Shown here one piece after another: positions 40,065 through 49,137 of a stretch of DNA of 64,000 nt. The stretch is from Secundilactobacillus malefermentans DSM 5705 = KCTC 3548 (GTDB taxonomy: Bacteria > Bacillota > Bacilli > Lactobacillales > Lactobacillaceae), in NCBI RefSeq assembly GCF_001436395.1, contig NZ_AZGJ01000001.1, positions 1-64,000 of the forward strand. The letters run 5' to 3'. Made by a program: the position numbers and the translations under genes. Each line of letters opens with the position of its first letter. The stretch's first letter is position 1. The notes below the pieces were generated by a model that was not told the DNA's origin, made no database searches, and saw only the letters and a program-made list of their open reading frames with translations.

Positions 40065-40916
40065 ATGAACGGACTTGGTGACATGGGAATTATTGACGTG
40101 AATCATTTAAAATTTAAATATTCAGAGGAACTACCTGAAATATTAAAAGATATTACATTTAATGTGCAACAGGGAGAATGGCTAGCTATTGTTGGTCATA
40201 ACGGCAGTGGTAAAAGTACTTTAGCTAAACTTGTTGATGGTCTGCTGGAACCTGAGAGTGGCGAAATTAAAATTTTGGGTGAAACATTAACTGATAATAA
40301 TGTTTGGCAGTTACGTGAAAATATTGGCTTAGTATTTCAAAATCCCGACAATCAATTTGTTGGAGCAACAGTTGCAGATGATGTTGCATTTGGTATGGAA
40401 AATCGAGCCTTTAAGAGAGAAACTATGCAGAGTCGGGTCAAAGATGCATTAAGTCAGGTTGGTATGACTGGGTTTGAAGCTAGAGAGCCAGGCTCATTAT
40501 CTGGTGGTCAAAAACAACGAGTCGCTATTGCTGGTATAATTGCGGTTTTACCAAAAATCCTTATATTGGATGAGGCAACCAGTATGTTAGATCCAAAGGG
40601 CAGAGAAGAAATTTTAAAAATCATTCGGAAACTTAAAGACGAACATGATCTAACGGTTATTTCGATAACTCACGATATTGAAGAGGCTTCTCATGCAAAT
40701 CGGGTTCTTGTCATTAATGATGGAGTCATAGTTGAAGAGGGCACACCGGAAAATATTTTTGAAAAAGAAAATGAATTACTGAATATTGGTTTAGATATTC
40801 CGTATTCAGCACGGCTAAAGCGTTCTCTCAAGGCATTAGGGGTGAGCGTACCGGATGGCTACTTGAATGATAAGGAGATGTCAGACTGGCTATGTCAATC
40901 ACGTTTAACAAAGTAA
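40065..40916 (+). CDS. ecfA1: Energy-coupling factor transporter ATPase EcfA1
   Basis: One of two ATPases of the group II ECF transporter module for vitamins and cofactors. 283 residues with Walker [10 protein letters not shown] (44-52), Q-loop, signature LSGGQKQRV and Walker [13 protein letters not shown]. Start is uncertain: ATG 40065 has no clear ribosome site, and ATG 40083 (MGIIDVNHL) has a weak GGTGA ahead. Overlaps ecfA2 by 25 bases. Confidence 0.93.
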   Translation: MNGLGDMGIIDVNHLKFKYSEELPEILKDITFNVQQGEWLAIVGHNGSGKSTLAKLVDGLLEPESGEIKILGETLTDNNVWQLRENIGLVFQNPDNQFVGATVADDVAFGMENRAFKRETMQSRVKDALSQVGMTGFEAREPGSLSGGQKQRVAIAGIIAVLPKILILDEATSMLDPKGREEILKIIRKLKDEHDLTVISITHDIEEASHANRVLVINDGVIVEEGTPENIFEKENELLNIGLDIPYSARLKRSLKALGVSVPDGYLNDKEMSDWLCQSRLTK

Positions 40917-41770
40917 ATTACTTTTATCAAATGAACTCACCGTTTCAGCATCAAGCCTTACATGATATTAACCTTGAAATTAAAGATCATTCATTTACTG
41001 CAATCATTGGTCATACTGGAAGTGGAAAATCGACACTTGTACAACAAATGAATGCACTATTGAAGCCAAGCACAGGTTTCATTGATGTTGATGGGAGACA
41101 AATTACAGCTGATACAAGTAATAAAAATTTAAAAGTATTGCGACAGCACGTGGGAATGGTTTTTCAATTTCCAGAAAATAAACTTTTCGAAGAAACTGTC
41201 AAAAAAGACGTGATGTTTGGTCCATTAAATTTTGGAATGGGCGAAGCGAAGGCTGAAGCTCAGGCAATCAAATTAGTGAAAGAAGTAGGGCTAGACAGCG
41301 ATATTTTGGAGAGATCGCCATTCGAATTATCCGGAGGTCAAATGAGGAGGGTTGCAATAGCAGGTGTTTTAGCTTCTGATCCTCAAACCCTCATTTTAGA
41401 CGAACCAACGGCTGGTTTAGATCCTCGTGGTCGAAATGAAATTATGGAACTGGTGCAGAAACTACATCAGGAACAGGGAAAAACAATTATTTTGGTAACC
41501 CATCAAATGGAAGATGTCGCTAAATACGCTGATCAAGTCATTGTGATGGATGAGGGTCAAGTTGAAAAGATTGGATCACCACAAGAAGTATTTAGTAATA
41601 TTGAATGGCTTCAGAAACATCATTTGGAATTACCGCAAACAACTCAATTTGCAATTTCTATGCAAAAAAAGGGGTTCTCTTTTCCTGATCACTTGCCTTT
41701 AAATGAAGATGAACTTGCAATTGAGTTGGCAAAACAGATTGACGTAGAGGGGAGCGGCGAGCTTGGATAA
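40892..41770 (+). CDS. ecfA2: Energy-coupling factor transporter ATPase EcfA2
   Basis: Second ATPase of the ECF module. 292 residues with Walker [10 protein letters not shown] (40-48), signature LSGGQMRRV and Walker [13 protein letters not shown]. Begins inside ecfA1 with AAGGAGATG upstream and overlaps ecfT by eight bases, so the three are made as a unit. Confidence 0.95.
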   Translation: MSITFNKVNYFYQMNSPFQHQALHDINLEIKDHSFTAIIGHTGSGKSTLVQQMNALLKPSTGFIDVDGRQITADTSNKNLKVLRQHVGMVFQFPENKLFEETVKKDVMFGPLNFGMGEAKAEAQAIKLVKEVGLDSDILERSPFELSGGQMRRVAIAGVLASDPQTLILDEPTAGLDPRGRNEIMELVQKLHQEQGKTIILVTHQMEDVAKYADQVIVMDEGQVEKIGSPQEVFSNIEWLQKHHLELPQTTQFAISMQKKGFSFPDHLPLNEDELAIELAKQIDVEGSGELG

Positions 41771-42557
41771 ATTTATTTTTGGTCGCTTCATTCCTGGAGA
41801 ATCCTGGGTTCACAAAATGGATCCGCGCGCTAAACTATTAATTAGTTTTTTCTTTATATTGTTGGTTTTTTTTGCTAACAATGTGATGAGTTATGTGCTA
41901 GTTTTCGCCGTTTTGATTTCTTCAATTTTACTGTCAGGAGTCTCCCTTGGATTTTTTATCAAGGGAATTCGCCCACTACTCTGGCTAATGGTGTTCACCG
42001 TTATTATTCAGATTTTATTTGGCGCTGGTGGCCATGTTTATTGGTCGTGGGGGTGGATATCAATCACGCAGCAAGGTGTTATCAGCGCGGTTTATATTCT
42101 TTTGAGGTTTTTAGCAATTATTATGATGTCTACCCTTTTAACTTTAACGACGCAGCCGCTACAAATTGCAGATGGGGTGGAAGAGTTACTGAAGCCACTA
42201 AAAAAGATTCATTTTCCTGTTGAAACGCTGGCGCTAATGCTTTCTTTAGCATTAAGATTTGTGCCAACCTTAATGGATGAAGCGACTAAAATTATGGATG
42301 CACAGCGCGCTCGAGGCGTGGATTTTGGAAGCGGTGGAGTAAAGCAACAAGTAAAAACGGTGGTTCCACTATTAATTCCATTATTTGTGAGTGCCTTTAA
42401 TCGTGCCTCTGACATTGCCATTGCAATGGAGGCCCGAGGCTATAAGGACGGACTAAATCGAACAAAATATAGAGAATTAAGATGGCGAAAACAAGATTCA
42501 ATCAGTGGGCTCATTTATGTTGTGGCAGGTGTCGTTTTACTATTTATTAGAAATTAG
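41763..42557 (+). CDS. ecfT: Energy-coupling factor transporter membrane protein EcfT
   Basis: Membrane scaffold joining the two ATPases to exchangeable S components. 264 residues, several hydrophobic segments, and the two Ala-Arg-Gly coupling-helix motifs ([10 protein letters not shown] and [10 protein letters not shown]) that dock on the ATPases. TTG start with GAGGGGAG upstream. S components are encoded apart; one is at 47.4 kb. Confidence 0.95.
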   Translation: MDKFIFGRFIPGESWVHKMDPRAKLLISFFFILLVFFANNVMSYVLVFAVLISSILLSGVSLGFFIKGIRPLLWLMVFTVIIQILFGAGGHVYWSWGWISITQQGVISAVYILLRFLAIIMMSTLLTLTTQPLQIADGVEELLKPLKKIHFPVETLALMLSLALRFVPTLMDEATKIMDAQRARGVDFGSGGVKQQVKTVVPLLIPLFVSAFNRASDIAIAMEARGYKDGLNRTKYRELRWRKQDSISGLIYVVAGVVLLFIRN

Positions 42558-42571
42558 AAACGAGGAAGTTC

Positions 42572-43372
42572 ATGGGAGTACGTTACAAAATAATATTGGC
42601 ATATGATGGTACAAACTTTGCTGGTTTTCAACGGCAACCGAATACTAGAACCGTTGAAGGTGAATTAACTAAAGTAGTAAATATGATGGCAAAAAAGCCT
42701 CAGCCACCACTTCAAGTGTATGGTTCAGGTAGAACAGATGCAGGAGTCCATGCATTGGGGCAGGTCGTCCATTTTGATTTTCCATTTGATATTGAAGCTG
42801 ATAATATGAGAAAAGGCTTGAATAGCATGTTAGCAGTCGATATGGAAGTGTTACGTGTCGAAAAGGTTTCAAGCACTTTTCATGCTCGATATGATGTCTC
42901 GGGAAAACGATATATGTATCGGATTGATTTGGGCGAATTTAGAAATCCGTTTAAACGAAATTATTGTGGTCATTGGAAATTTCCATTTGATATTGAAAAG
43001 ATTGAATTAGCATTGGGGGATCTCATTGGCGAACACGATTTTACAAGTTTTGTCGCCTCTGGGTCAACGACTAGAAGCAATGTTAGGACAATTTATGAAG
43101 CGACAGTTAAGCAAAATAAAGATGATAATGAACTTATTTTTGAGTTCTATGGAAACGGGTTTTTATATAACCAAATCCGAATCATGGTTGGGGTCCTAAT
43201 TGAAATTGGATCTGGAACTAGACCGGTGCATGATATTCAGCGACTTTATGAGCTTGGCGACAGAAGAAATGCCAGACGAACGGTTTCTGCGAGTGGATTA
43301 TATTTAAAGCATGTTTATTATGAGGGAGAAGATCCTGAGCATCCGACCAAGTTACCAAAATATCAAAGGTAG
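42572..43372 (+). CDS. truA: tRNA pseudouridine(38-40) synthase TruA
   Basis: Converts uridines 38-40 of the anticodon arm to pseudouridine. 266 residues with YDGTNFAGFQRQPN and the catalytic Asp in SGRTDAGVHALGQ. Fourteen bases after ecfT with GAGGAAG upstream; this order is conserved in Firmicutes. Confidence 0.97.
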   Translation: MGVRYKIILAYDGTNFAGFQRQPNTRTVEGELTKVVNMMAKKPQPPLQVYGSGRTDAGVHALGQVVHFDFPFDIEADNMRKGLNSMLAVDMEVLRVEKVSSTFHARYDVSGKRYMYRIDLGEFRNPFKRNYCGHWKFPFDIEKIELALGDLIGEHDFTSFVASGSTTRSNVRTIYEATVKQNKDDNELIFEFYGNGFLYNQIRIMVGVLIEIGSGTRPVHDIQRLYELGDRRNARRTVSASGLYLKHVYYEGEDPEHPTKLPKYQR

Positions 43373-43399
43373 ATTGAGCTAAAATGTTAGAAATTTTCA

Positions 43400-43428
43400 T
43401 TGACTTTATGGTGAATTATTTGTATCAT
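43400..43428 (+). promoter_or_regulatory. Promoter of rplM-rpsI
   Basis: TTGACT (43400-43405), 17-base spacer, TATCAT (43423-43428), just upstream of the L13 leader. Confidence 0.7.
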
Positions 43429-43433
43429 TGTAG

Positions 43434-43492
43434 CTGGTATTGTTTGCCCCACGATAAGCCCCGGAAACTTGTTAGGTGTCAAACAAACACAG
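43434..43492 (+). promoter_or_regulatory. Ribosomal protein L13 leader RNA
   Basis: TTGTTTG (43440-43446) pairs with CAAACAA (43480-43486), enclosing a C-rich and G-rich core, between the promoter and rplM. Place and form fit the L13 leader known in Bacillus and relatives, thought to be bound by L13 for feedback control. Assigned by position and structure only. Confidence 0.65.
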
Positions 43493-43510
43493 AATATGGA
43501 GGAATTTAAC

Positions 43511-43954
43511 GTGCGTACAACATATATGGCTAAATCAGGTGACGTAGATCGCAAATGGTATGTAGTAGACGCAACAGATATCCCATTGGGACGTCTTTCA
43601 ACAGTTGTGGCTTCTATCTTACGCGGCAAAAATAAACCAACGTTCACCCCTAATGTGGATACAGGTGATAACGTAATAGTTATTAATGCAGAAAAGGTGG
43701 CTTTAACTGGTAAGAAAGCTACTGGTAAGATTTACTACCATCATACGAACCATCCTGGTGGTTTAAAGCAACGCACCGCTGGTGATTTTAGAGCAAAGGA
43801 ACCTGAGAAGTTAATTGAAACTTCTGTTAAGGGAATGCTTCCTCATACTTCATTAGGTCACCAAATCGGCATGAAGCTTCACGTTTATGCAGGAACTGAA
43901 CATAAGCATGAAGCACAAAAACCAGAAGCTTTGGACATTACGAACCTAATCTAA
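43511..43954 (+). CDS. rplM: 50S ribosomal protein L13
   Basis: Early 50S assembly protein. 147 residues from GTG 43511 behind GGAGGA, starting [20 protein letters not shown]. An upstream ATG at 43469 falls in the leader RNA and is not the start. Followed by rpsI after 13 bases. Confidence 0.97.
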   Translation: MRTTYMAKSGDVDRKWYVVDATDIPLGRLSTVVASILRGKNKPTFTPNVDTGDNVIVINAEKVALTGKKATGKIYYHHTNHPGGLKQRTAGDFRAKEPEKLIETSVKGMLPHTSLGHQIGMKLHVYAGTEHKHEAQKPEALDITNLI

Positions 43955-43967
43955 GGAGGAAACTGAA

Positions 43968-44360
43968 TTGGCTCAAGTACAATATCGCGGCACAGGCCGT
44001 CGTAAAAACTCAGTAGCACGAGTACGTTTAGTACCTGGTACTGGTAAAATCATCATGAACAACAAAGATATCACTGAATACATCCCATTCGGTAACTTGC
44101 GTGAAGTTGTCGTTCAACCATTTAACGTTACTGAAACGTTAGGTAACTACGACACACTTGTTAACGTCAATGGTGGTGGATTCTCAGGTCAAGCTGGCGC
44201 TACCCGTCATGGTATCGCCCGTGCATTACTTGAAGTAGATCCAGATTTTCGTGGACCACTAAAGCGTGCAGGTCTCTTGACTCGTGATGCTCGTATGAAA
44301 GAACGTAAGAAGCCGGGTCTTAAGAAAGCTCGTAAGGCAGGACAATTCTCAAAGCGTTAA
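43968..44360 (+). CDS. rpsI: 30S ribosomal protein S9
   Basis: 30S head protein whose C-terminal KR tail (GQFSKR) contacts the P-site tRNA. 130 residues, TTG start behind [27 protein letters not shown] is the family opening. Confidence 0.98.
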   Translation: MAQVQYRGTGRRKNSVARVRLVPGTGKIIMNNKDITEYIPFGNLREVVVQPFNVTETLGNYDTLVNVNGGGFSGQAGATRHGIARALLEVDPDFRGPLKRAGLLTRDARMKERKKPGLKKARKAGQFSKR

Positions 44361-44385
44361 TATTAATAATCTATCAATGCTTGAA

Positions 44386-44416
44386 AGCACTTCACAAATT
44401 TGTGGAGTGTTTTTTG
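44386..44416 (+). terminator. Rho-independent terminator after rpsI
   Basis: CACTTCACAA (44388-44397) pairs with TTGTGGAGTG (44400-44409), followed by a run of Ts. Confidence 0.88.
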
Positions 44417-44441
44417 GTTTCAGTCAGAAACTTACTATCAG

Positions 44442-44475
44442 CTTACTTTGAAAAGATTAAGTTTTTCAAAGTAAG
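44442..44475. repeat. Perfect 13-base inverted repeat in the rpsI-NlpC gap
   Basis: CTTACTTTGAAAA (44442-44454) and TTTTCAAAGTAAG (44463-44475) are perfect complements around an 8-base loop. There is no following T run. The surrounding 339-base gap contains no credible gene; besides this repeat and the terminators I see only AT-rich sequence. Confidence 0.6.
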
Positions 44476-44529
44476 GATAATATCGAAAGAAATGTTACAT
44501 TTGGTCATTTTCGGTAATACTTTAAGAAA

Positions 44530-44575
44530 GCGTCAATCCTGTTTGTATAAAGGGCTGACGTCTTTTCTTTAATGT
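44530..44575 (+). terminator. Second terminator-like hairpin downstream of rpsI
   Basis: AAAGCGTCAATCCT pairs imperfectly with AGGGCTGACGTCTTT, followed by TCTTT. It may be a backup terminator insulating the cell-wall genes. Confidence 0.5.
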
Positions 44576-44702
44576 CAATTTACAATTTTCCGAGAATCAT
44601 GTGACAAATAACACTATTTTCAAAATTTGACATTTTTAGGTAAATATTCTGACACTCTTTAAGCGTAATATGATCTGCATAAACTAAAAGAGGAAGTGCT
44701 TG

Positions 44703-45437
44703 ATGATGCATCACATAAGTAAGTTGAAATTAAGTATTATTGCAATCCTAAGTGTCCTATTTTTTATGGTAAGCATGACGGTTAAGGCGGACGCCGCCAC
44801 CACTGAAGTTAGTGAAAGTAGCATGACTGCAACCGCCTATGTTCGTCGTTCAAGTACCGGATGGATGTATGATCTTTCAGTAAAAGATAAACAGGTGACA
44901 TTTGGCGCCAAAACGCATTATTTATCAAATTATCCAAACACGACTTGGATGGTTACCAAAAAGATGTACGTAAAGAAATCTGACGGAGTGACATATCTCT
45001 ATTATTACGTGACAAACGTGTCAGGAAGCGTGCATGGTTGGATTTGGCATGGCTATTTGAAGGCTGGAGCTTCCTATGAAACCCTGTACGGTGTAGCAAA
45101 AGCTCAATTAGGCAAACCATATAGTTATGGTGGAAATGGACCGAGTGCTTTTGATTGCTCTGGACTTACCTCGTACGTTTTTAAGAAGGCCATGAATAAG
45201 ACGCTAGTACGAACTGCTCAGTCTCAATATAATACGTATCAGCATGTAAGTAGTTCGAATATTAAAAAGGGTGATTTAGTTTTCTTCGGCTCTTCTAAGT
45301 CAAGCGTGACCCATACAGGTATTTACATAGGAAGTGGGAAGATGCTAGATGCGCAAAATAATGGCGTTATCACTGAAAAAATTGCAGCACCTTGGTGGAA
45401 CCTTGTGGGATACGCGAGACCAGCAACCATTTCGTAA
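44703..45437 (+). CDS. Secreted NlpC/P60 peptidoglycan endopeptidase
   Basis: Predicted secreted cell-wall hydrolase. The 244-residue protein starts with a signal peptide (hydrophobic LSIIAILSVLFFMVSM, cleavage likely at KADAA). Next comes a GW/SH3-like wall-binding region (about residues 45-115, ending GWIWHGYLKAG). Last is an NlpC/P60 domain with catalytic Cys in FDCSGL (about residue 152) and His in THTGIYIG (about 204). Such enzymes cut D-Glu-diaminopimelate or D-Glu-Lys bonds in stem peptides. AGAGGAAG lies before TTG 44700, ATG 44703 and ATG 44706; one of the two ATGs is likely. It heads a run of three envelope genes. Confidence 0.88.
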   Translation: MMHHISKLKLSIIAILSVLFFMVSMTVKADAATTEVSESSMTATAYVRRSSTGWMYDLSVKDKQVTFGAKTHYLSNYPNTTWMVTKKMYVKKSDGVTYLYYYVTNVSGSVHGWIWHGYLKAGASYETLYGVAKAQLGKPYSYGGNGPSAFDCSGLTSYVFKKAMNKTLVRTAQSQYNTYQHVSSSNIKKGDLVFFGSSKSSVTHTGIYIGSGKMLDAQNNGVITEKIAAPWWNLVGYARPATIS

Positions 45438-45461
45438 TTAAAATAGAAAGCGTGATAATTT

Positions 45462-46604
45462 ATGATATCCAGTGTAAAAATTGCGGGGGAAAAACGCATA
45501 CTTTGGAGGTTATTCATTATTATCGCTTTATGTTTCAGCTTTATTCAATTGAAGAGCGTTGTGGCTGAGGCCAGTGTTGGAACTTCCATTCCAGATTTGT
45601 CCGAATGGCAGGGAAAATTGACAGCAACGGAAGTACAGAACCTAAAAAAGACCGTTCCGTTTATCATTTTACGGGTACAGTATGGTAGTGATTATAAGGA
45701 CGTTGATTTTGCAAATAACGCGGCACTTTGTGAGAAGTACGGTTTGAAATATGGCGTGTACTCTTTTAGTCAATACTTAAGTACAGCCGACGCTAAAACA
45801 GAGGCAAAGGATTTGTATAGTCGGGCGCCAGATGCTGCTTTCTATGTAAATGATTATGAAGATCAAACAGTCACTAGTGGGACGACCAACAGTGCGACCT
45901 CTGCTTGGTACACTGCGTTGAGGGCCAAGGTTCCGCACAAACGAATTCTTTTCTATTCATATGCAAGTTTTACAAATTCATATGCTGCAACGGCGATGAA
46001 AAAATATGATGGGTACTGGTTGGCTGCATACACGAGTAGTCAACCGACTGTTGCCCATGATCTATGGCAGTATACGGATGATTGGTATGCTTCTGCGCTT
46101 AGTCAAGATGTTGATGCTAGTGTTAAGCACTCGCAAAATACAAGCTGGTTTTTATCCTCACGTGCAATCAGCTATAACAAAATTGTAACGACAGCCAAAA
46201 AAGGATATACAATTTGGAAATCATTGGCTTTCACTTCTAAAAATGGGACAACTGTCGTTGGAAAAAATTACACCGCAAAGTATTACTATGACCACTACAA
46301 TGGGTCTACTTACTATTCTCTTTATGGTAAGAATGGTAAATGGGTTGGTTATGCTAATAAGAGCGCGATGAGCGTTATGTCTGCAACATCATATGGTCAC
46401 CAGGCTACGATTGAAAAATTGGGATACAGTCTTTGGAATAATTTCTTGTGGGCGAAGGCTAAGTATAGCTCAACGGCGCTAATAGGAAAGACGTACACCA
46501 TTAAGTATAAGTATACTTGTGGTAACGGTCGCGTCTATTATTCCTTGTACGATGGGAATACCTGGATGGGCTATATTAACGCCAATGCAGTCTCAGTAAG
46601 CTAG
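45462..46604 (+). CDS. Secreted GH25 lysozyme (muramidase) with two C-terminal wall-binding repeats
   Basis: Predicted autolysin cleaving the MurNAc-GlcNAc bond. The 380-residue protein has a long N-terminal signal peptide or anchor (hydrophobic about residues 14-31, A-rich end near residue 38). The GH25 barrel carries Asp45 in SIPDLSEWQG and the catalytic pair in NDYEDQ (Asp131, Glu133). Two tandem repeats of about 70 residues follow from about 241 and 312; both contain GYTIW or GYSLW and YYSLY...GY(A/I)N, resembling GW modules. The ribosome site before ATG 45462 is weak. Twenty-four bases after the NlpC gene, so probably one operon. Confidence 0.88.
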   Translation: MISSVKIAGEKRILWRLFIIIALCFSFIQLKSVVAEASVGTSIPDLSEWQGKLTATEVQNLKKTVPFIILRVQYGSDYKDVDFANNAALCEKYGLKYGVYSFSQYLSTADAKTEAKDLYSRAPDAAFYVNDYEDQTVTSGTTNSATSAWYTALRAKVPHKRILFYSYASFTNSYAATAMKKYDGYWLAAYTSSQPTVAHDLWQYTDDWYASALSQDVDASVKHSQNTSWFLSSRAISYNKIVTTAKKGYTIWKSLAFTSKNGTTVVGKNYTAKYYYDHYNGSTYYSLYGKNGKWVGYANKSAMSVMSATSYGHQATIEKLGYSLWNNFLWAKAKYSSTALIGKTYTIKYKYTCGNGRVYYSLYDGNTWMGYINANAVSVS

Positions 46605-46619
46605 AAAGGATTGGCAAAG

Positions 46620-47288
46620 ATGAAAAAAGTTAATAAATGGCGAGTATTATCTATCCTTGGAACGCTAATAGGGTTATTGGTGGTTGGGTTGTTATTTATC
46701 CAACTAAATCAGTTAACTGCTGTCAGTGGAAGTTCCGCTACTTCTACCAAACAGTTGTCCATCCCGAATGCCATTTCTACTGGACATGATACTGCTAAGG
46801 CGGTAAAGGTTTCTGGGAGTGCCAAGAATGCAAAAGTTTCGTATCGGCAAACGGGCTCTTCAGCCAATGTTGCAACGTATCAGGTTAAGACGGCTAACTC
46901 GACACAGGCTGCAAATGCTGTTTTACCTTCACAATCAAGCGAAGGAGAACCGGTTACGTTGAGTGATGGGACGACGGCTACTGAACAAGGGGTAATGGGC
47001 CATATCATGGTGACCTGGAAACAAAAGAATTGGCAGGTTACCTCTATTAGTGATACAGCGCAACTGAGTGGGACAACGCCCACCGCCAATGCGTTGAAAT
47101 CAAAGAACCAGTTAAAGCAACAAAAAATAACGACCCAACCAGTGTCAAAGGGTTCTGCTGTTATCTACGCTTCAGGGCAAGATGCGCCTATGAATAATAT
47201 TAGCTGGAGAATAAAGACGAAAGTTCAATCGGTTAAAGCACAAGAAGCTGATCAAACAGTCAAAATTGCAAAAGAGGCACTTGGTTAG
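46620..47288 (+). CDS. Membrane-anchored or secreted protein of unknown function
   Basis: I do not recognise a family. The 222-residue protein begins with a positive patch and one hydrophobic segment (VLSILGTLIGLLVVGLLFI, about residues 9-27) that would be a signal anchor. The rest is Ser/Thr/Ala/Gln-rich, lacks cysteine and any visible catalytic motif, and includes GHIMVTWKQKNWQVTSI, which looks like a small beta domain. ATG 46620 is about nine bases after GAAAGGA; an upstream TTG has no spacing for it. It follows the GH25 gene by 15 bases, so it may help or regulate the two hydrolases (inference). Confidence 0.7.
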   Translation: MKKVNKWRVLSILGTLIGLLVVGLLFIQLNQLTAVSGSSATSTKQLSIPNAISTGHDTAKAVKVSGSAKNAKVSYRQTGSSANVATYQVKTANSTQAANAVLPSQSSEGEPVTLSDGTTATEQGVMGHIMVTWKQKNWQVTSISDTAQLSGTTPTANALKSKNQLKQQKITTQPVSKGSAVIYASGQDAPMNNISWRIKTKVQSVKAQEADQTVKIAKEALG

Positions 47289-47292
47289 AATG

Positions 47293-47322
47293 AAGCCCTG
47301 GGAAAACTCCCAGGGCTTTTTA
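47293..47322 (+). terminator. Rho-independent terminator after the envelope operon
   Basis: AAGCCCTGGG (47293-47302) pairs with CCCAGGGCTT (47309-47318), followed by Ts. It closes the three-gene unit. Confidence 0.93.
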
Positions 47323-47357
47323 TGATGATTCTTAAAAAATATAAACTAGGGAGAATA

Positions 47358-47366
47358 TGCTATAAT
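47358..47366 (+). promoter_or_regulatory. Extended -10 promoter of the ECF S component gene
   Basis: TGCTATAAT: perfect TATAAT at 47361-47366 with TG one base before. No clear -35. Confidence 0.6.
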
Positions 47367-47391
47367 CTAGGCACATAACTTATCCTAGTAG

Positions 47392-47991
47392 GTGATTATT
47401 ATTAAGCAAAATCGGGCATATGAAATCAGTATCTTAGCGTTGTTCATCGCAATTGTTATTATTCAGAATGTGGTTCCAATTCTTGGCTATATTCCAATTG
47501 GACCATTAAGCCTAGTTACGATTCACGTGACAGTTTCTATTGCTGCAATTATTTTAGGAACGAAAAATGGTGCGATTGTCGGCGGTGTTTGGGGATTAAC
47601 GGCATGGGTACGCGCATTTGCCTGGCCAACTAGTCCAATGGCGGTTTACGTGATGGTCAACCCGCTGATTTCAGTTCTACCAAGAATTATGGTAGGCGTC
47701 GTCGCTGGCCTCTTATTCCACTATTTATATAAACGATTTAATAATCAATTAGCGATGGCACTGTCAGGACTGGCAGGTGCACTGGTTAACACAATTTTAG
47801 TGCTCGGTTTTATTTTTATTTTTTATCAATTTGGGGGTATTCCACTAACCAAATTACACATTAATGCGTTAATGCCCTATTTGTTAGGCGTAATTGCGAC
47901 AAATGGAATTCCGGAAGCTATTATGGCAGCCGTATTGGTGCCGTTAATTGCAACTCCTCTAATGCGTTTTAGAAAAAGTGTTAAGAAATAA
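47392..47991 (+). CDS. ECF transporter S component (possibly pantothenate, PanT-like)
   Basis: Substrate-binding membrane protein of an ECF transporter, working with the EcfA1A2T module at 40-42.6 kb. About 199 residues, six hydrophobic segments, AxxxA-like small-residue patterns in the first helix region, and strong likeness to the ECF_trnsprt (PF12822) family. The substrate cannot be proved; PanT is the nearest family I recall. The start is odd: AGGTG at 47390-47394 overlaps the GTG at 47392, and the expected start by family pattern (KQNRAYEISILALF) is ATT at 47401, 5-7 bases after that ribosome site. Confidence 0.8.
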   Translation: MIIIKQNRAYEISILALFIAIVIIQNVVPILGYIPIGPLSLVTIHVTVSIAAIILGTKNGAIVGGVWGLTAWVRAFAWPTSPMAVYVMVNPLISVLPRIMVGVVAGLLFHYLYKRFNNQLAMALSGLAGALVNTILVLGFIFIFYQFGGIPLTKLHINALMPYLLGVIATNGIPEAIMAAVLVPLIATPLMRFRKSVKK

Positions 47992-48084
47992 GGAAATTTC
48001 TGTGAGGATTTTTGGTATTAATTGAAATCGCTGAAATTCCATGATAAGCTTAAGTTTCTAAAACAATTCGGAGGATTTGAGACT

Positions 48085-49137
48085 ATGAAGATTGTAGTTT
48101 TAGCTGGAGGACGCAGCTCAGAACGAAACGTTTCTTTGTCATCAAGCGCAAAAGTCGCTAACGCTTTAAGAAGTAAGGGACATCAAGTTGCAATGATTGA
48201 TTTATTCTTAGGAATTGATCTTGATTACGTGAGGGATGTAGAGGACTTATTTACGGACCAGCAACAAGATGTTGATTTAGATATCAGCGATGAGGTATTA
48301 ACGGATGACGATATTAATGCGTTACGTTCAGATGGTTCTAAACAATTATTTGGACCAAACGTGTTGAAAGTTATCTCCCATGCAAACATGGTCTACATTG
48401 GCCTGCACGGTGAAGACGGCGAAAATGGGAAAGTTCAAGCAGTTCTAGATTTAAATAACATTCCATATGCAGGAAGCGGTCCATTAGCTTCTGGAATTGC
48501 AATGGATAAGAATATTTCTAAACAAGTAATGATGTATAACCATATTCAAACTGCAAAATTCATCACGATTTATAAGGATCATCCCAAGTACGAAATACCA
48601 TTTGATTTTCCAGTAGTTGTGAAGCCCTCTAACGGCGGCTCAAGCATTGGAACTCGAATTGTTGAATCTCAAGATGAGATTGAAGAAGCAGTTAATGACG
48701 GGTTTCGATTTGATACTGAAGTTATCGTTGAGGAATTCATAAAGGGTCGCGAATTCTCGCTGGGAGTTGTGAACGGGAAGGCATTACCAGCAATTGAAAT
48801 TAGCGTCAATGATGGTTGGTATGATTTCAAGCATAAGTTCCAAAGTGACACCACAACGCAATTCCAGACGCCACCTGACATTCCTGAAGAAGTTCACGAT
48901 GAGATGAAGGCAATTGCACTAAAGACCTTTAGAGTGCTTAAAATGGCTAATTACGGACGGGTCGACTTTTTATGGAACGATAATGGTCTCTATGTGATTG
49001 AGGCGAATTCTCTACCAGGGATGACACCACTATCCTTATTACCACAAGAAGCCGAAGCGGCTGGTATTAGCTACGAAGATTTGTGTAACGATATCATCAT
49101 GGGGCAAGTTAAAGCGCTTGGATTAAATTTTAAATAA
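48085..49137 (+). CDS. ddl: D-alanine--D-alanine/D-lactate ligase
   Basis: ATP-grasp ligase that makes the D-Ala-D-Ala or D-Ala-D-Lac end of peptidoglycan precursors. The 350-residue protein has GGRSSERNVSL at the N-terminus, the ATP-grasp lid region (KPSNGGSSIG) and VIEANSLPGMT. The specificity residue is Phe252 in GWYDFKHKF, aligning with E. coli DdlB Tyr216 (FYDYEAKY). By family knowledge Phe here marks D-Ala-D-Lac ligases of intrinsically vancomycin-resistant lactobacilli and Leuconostoc. ATG 48085 is preceded by CGGAGGA; the frame continues upstream without a better start. Ends at a bidirectional terminator. Confidence 0.93.
   Translation: MKIVVLAGGRSSERNVSLSSSAKVANALRSKGHQVAMIDLFLGIDLDYVRDVEDLFTDQQQDVDLDISDEVLTDDDINALRSDGSKQLFGPNVLKVISHANMVYIGLHGEDGENGKVQAVLDLNNIPYAGSGPLASGIAMDKNISKQVMMYNHIQTAKFITIYKDHPKYEIPFDFPVVVKPSNGGSSIGTRIVESQDEIEEAVNDGFRFDTEVIVEEFIKGREFSLGVVNGKALPAIEISVNDGWYDFKHKFQSDTTTQFQTPPDIPEEVHDEMKAIALKTFRVLKMANYGRVDFLWNDNGLYVIEANSLPGMTPLSLLPQEAEAAGISYEDLCNDIIMGQVKALGLNFK

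Noticed and set aside
44703-47288. Prophage endolysin module
   Set aside because: The hydrolases carry signal peptides and wall-binding repeats and have no holin, tail or integrase genes nearby, so they are host autolysins.
48022-48084. Upstream extension of ddl by 21 codons
   Set aside because: CGGAGGA sits just before ATG 48085 and the Ddl N-terminus MKIVVLAGG begins there.
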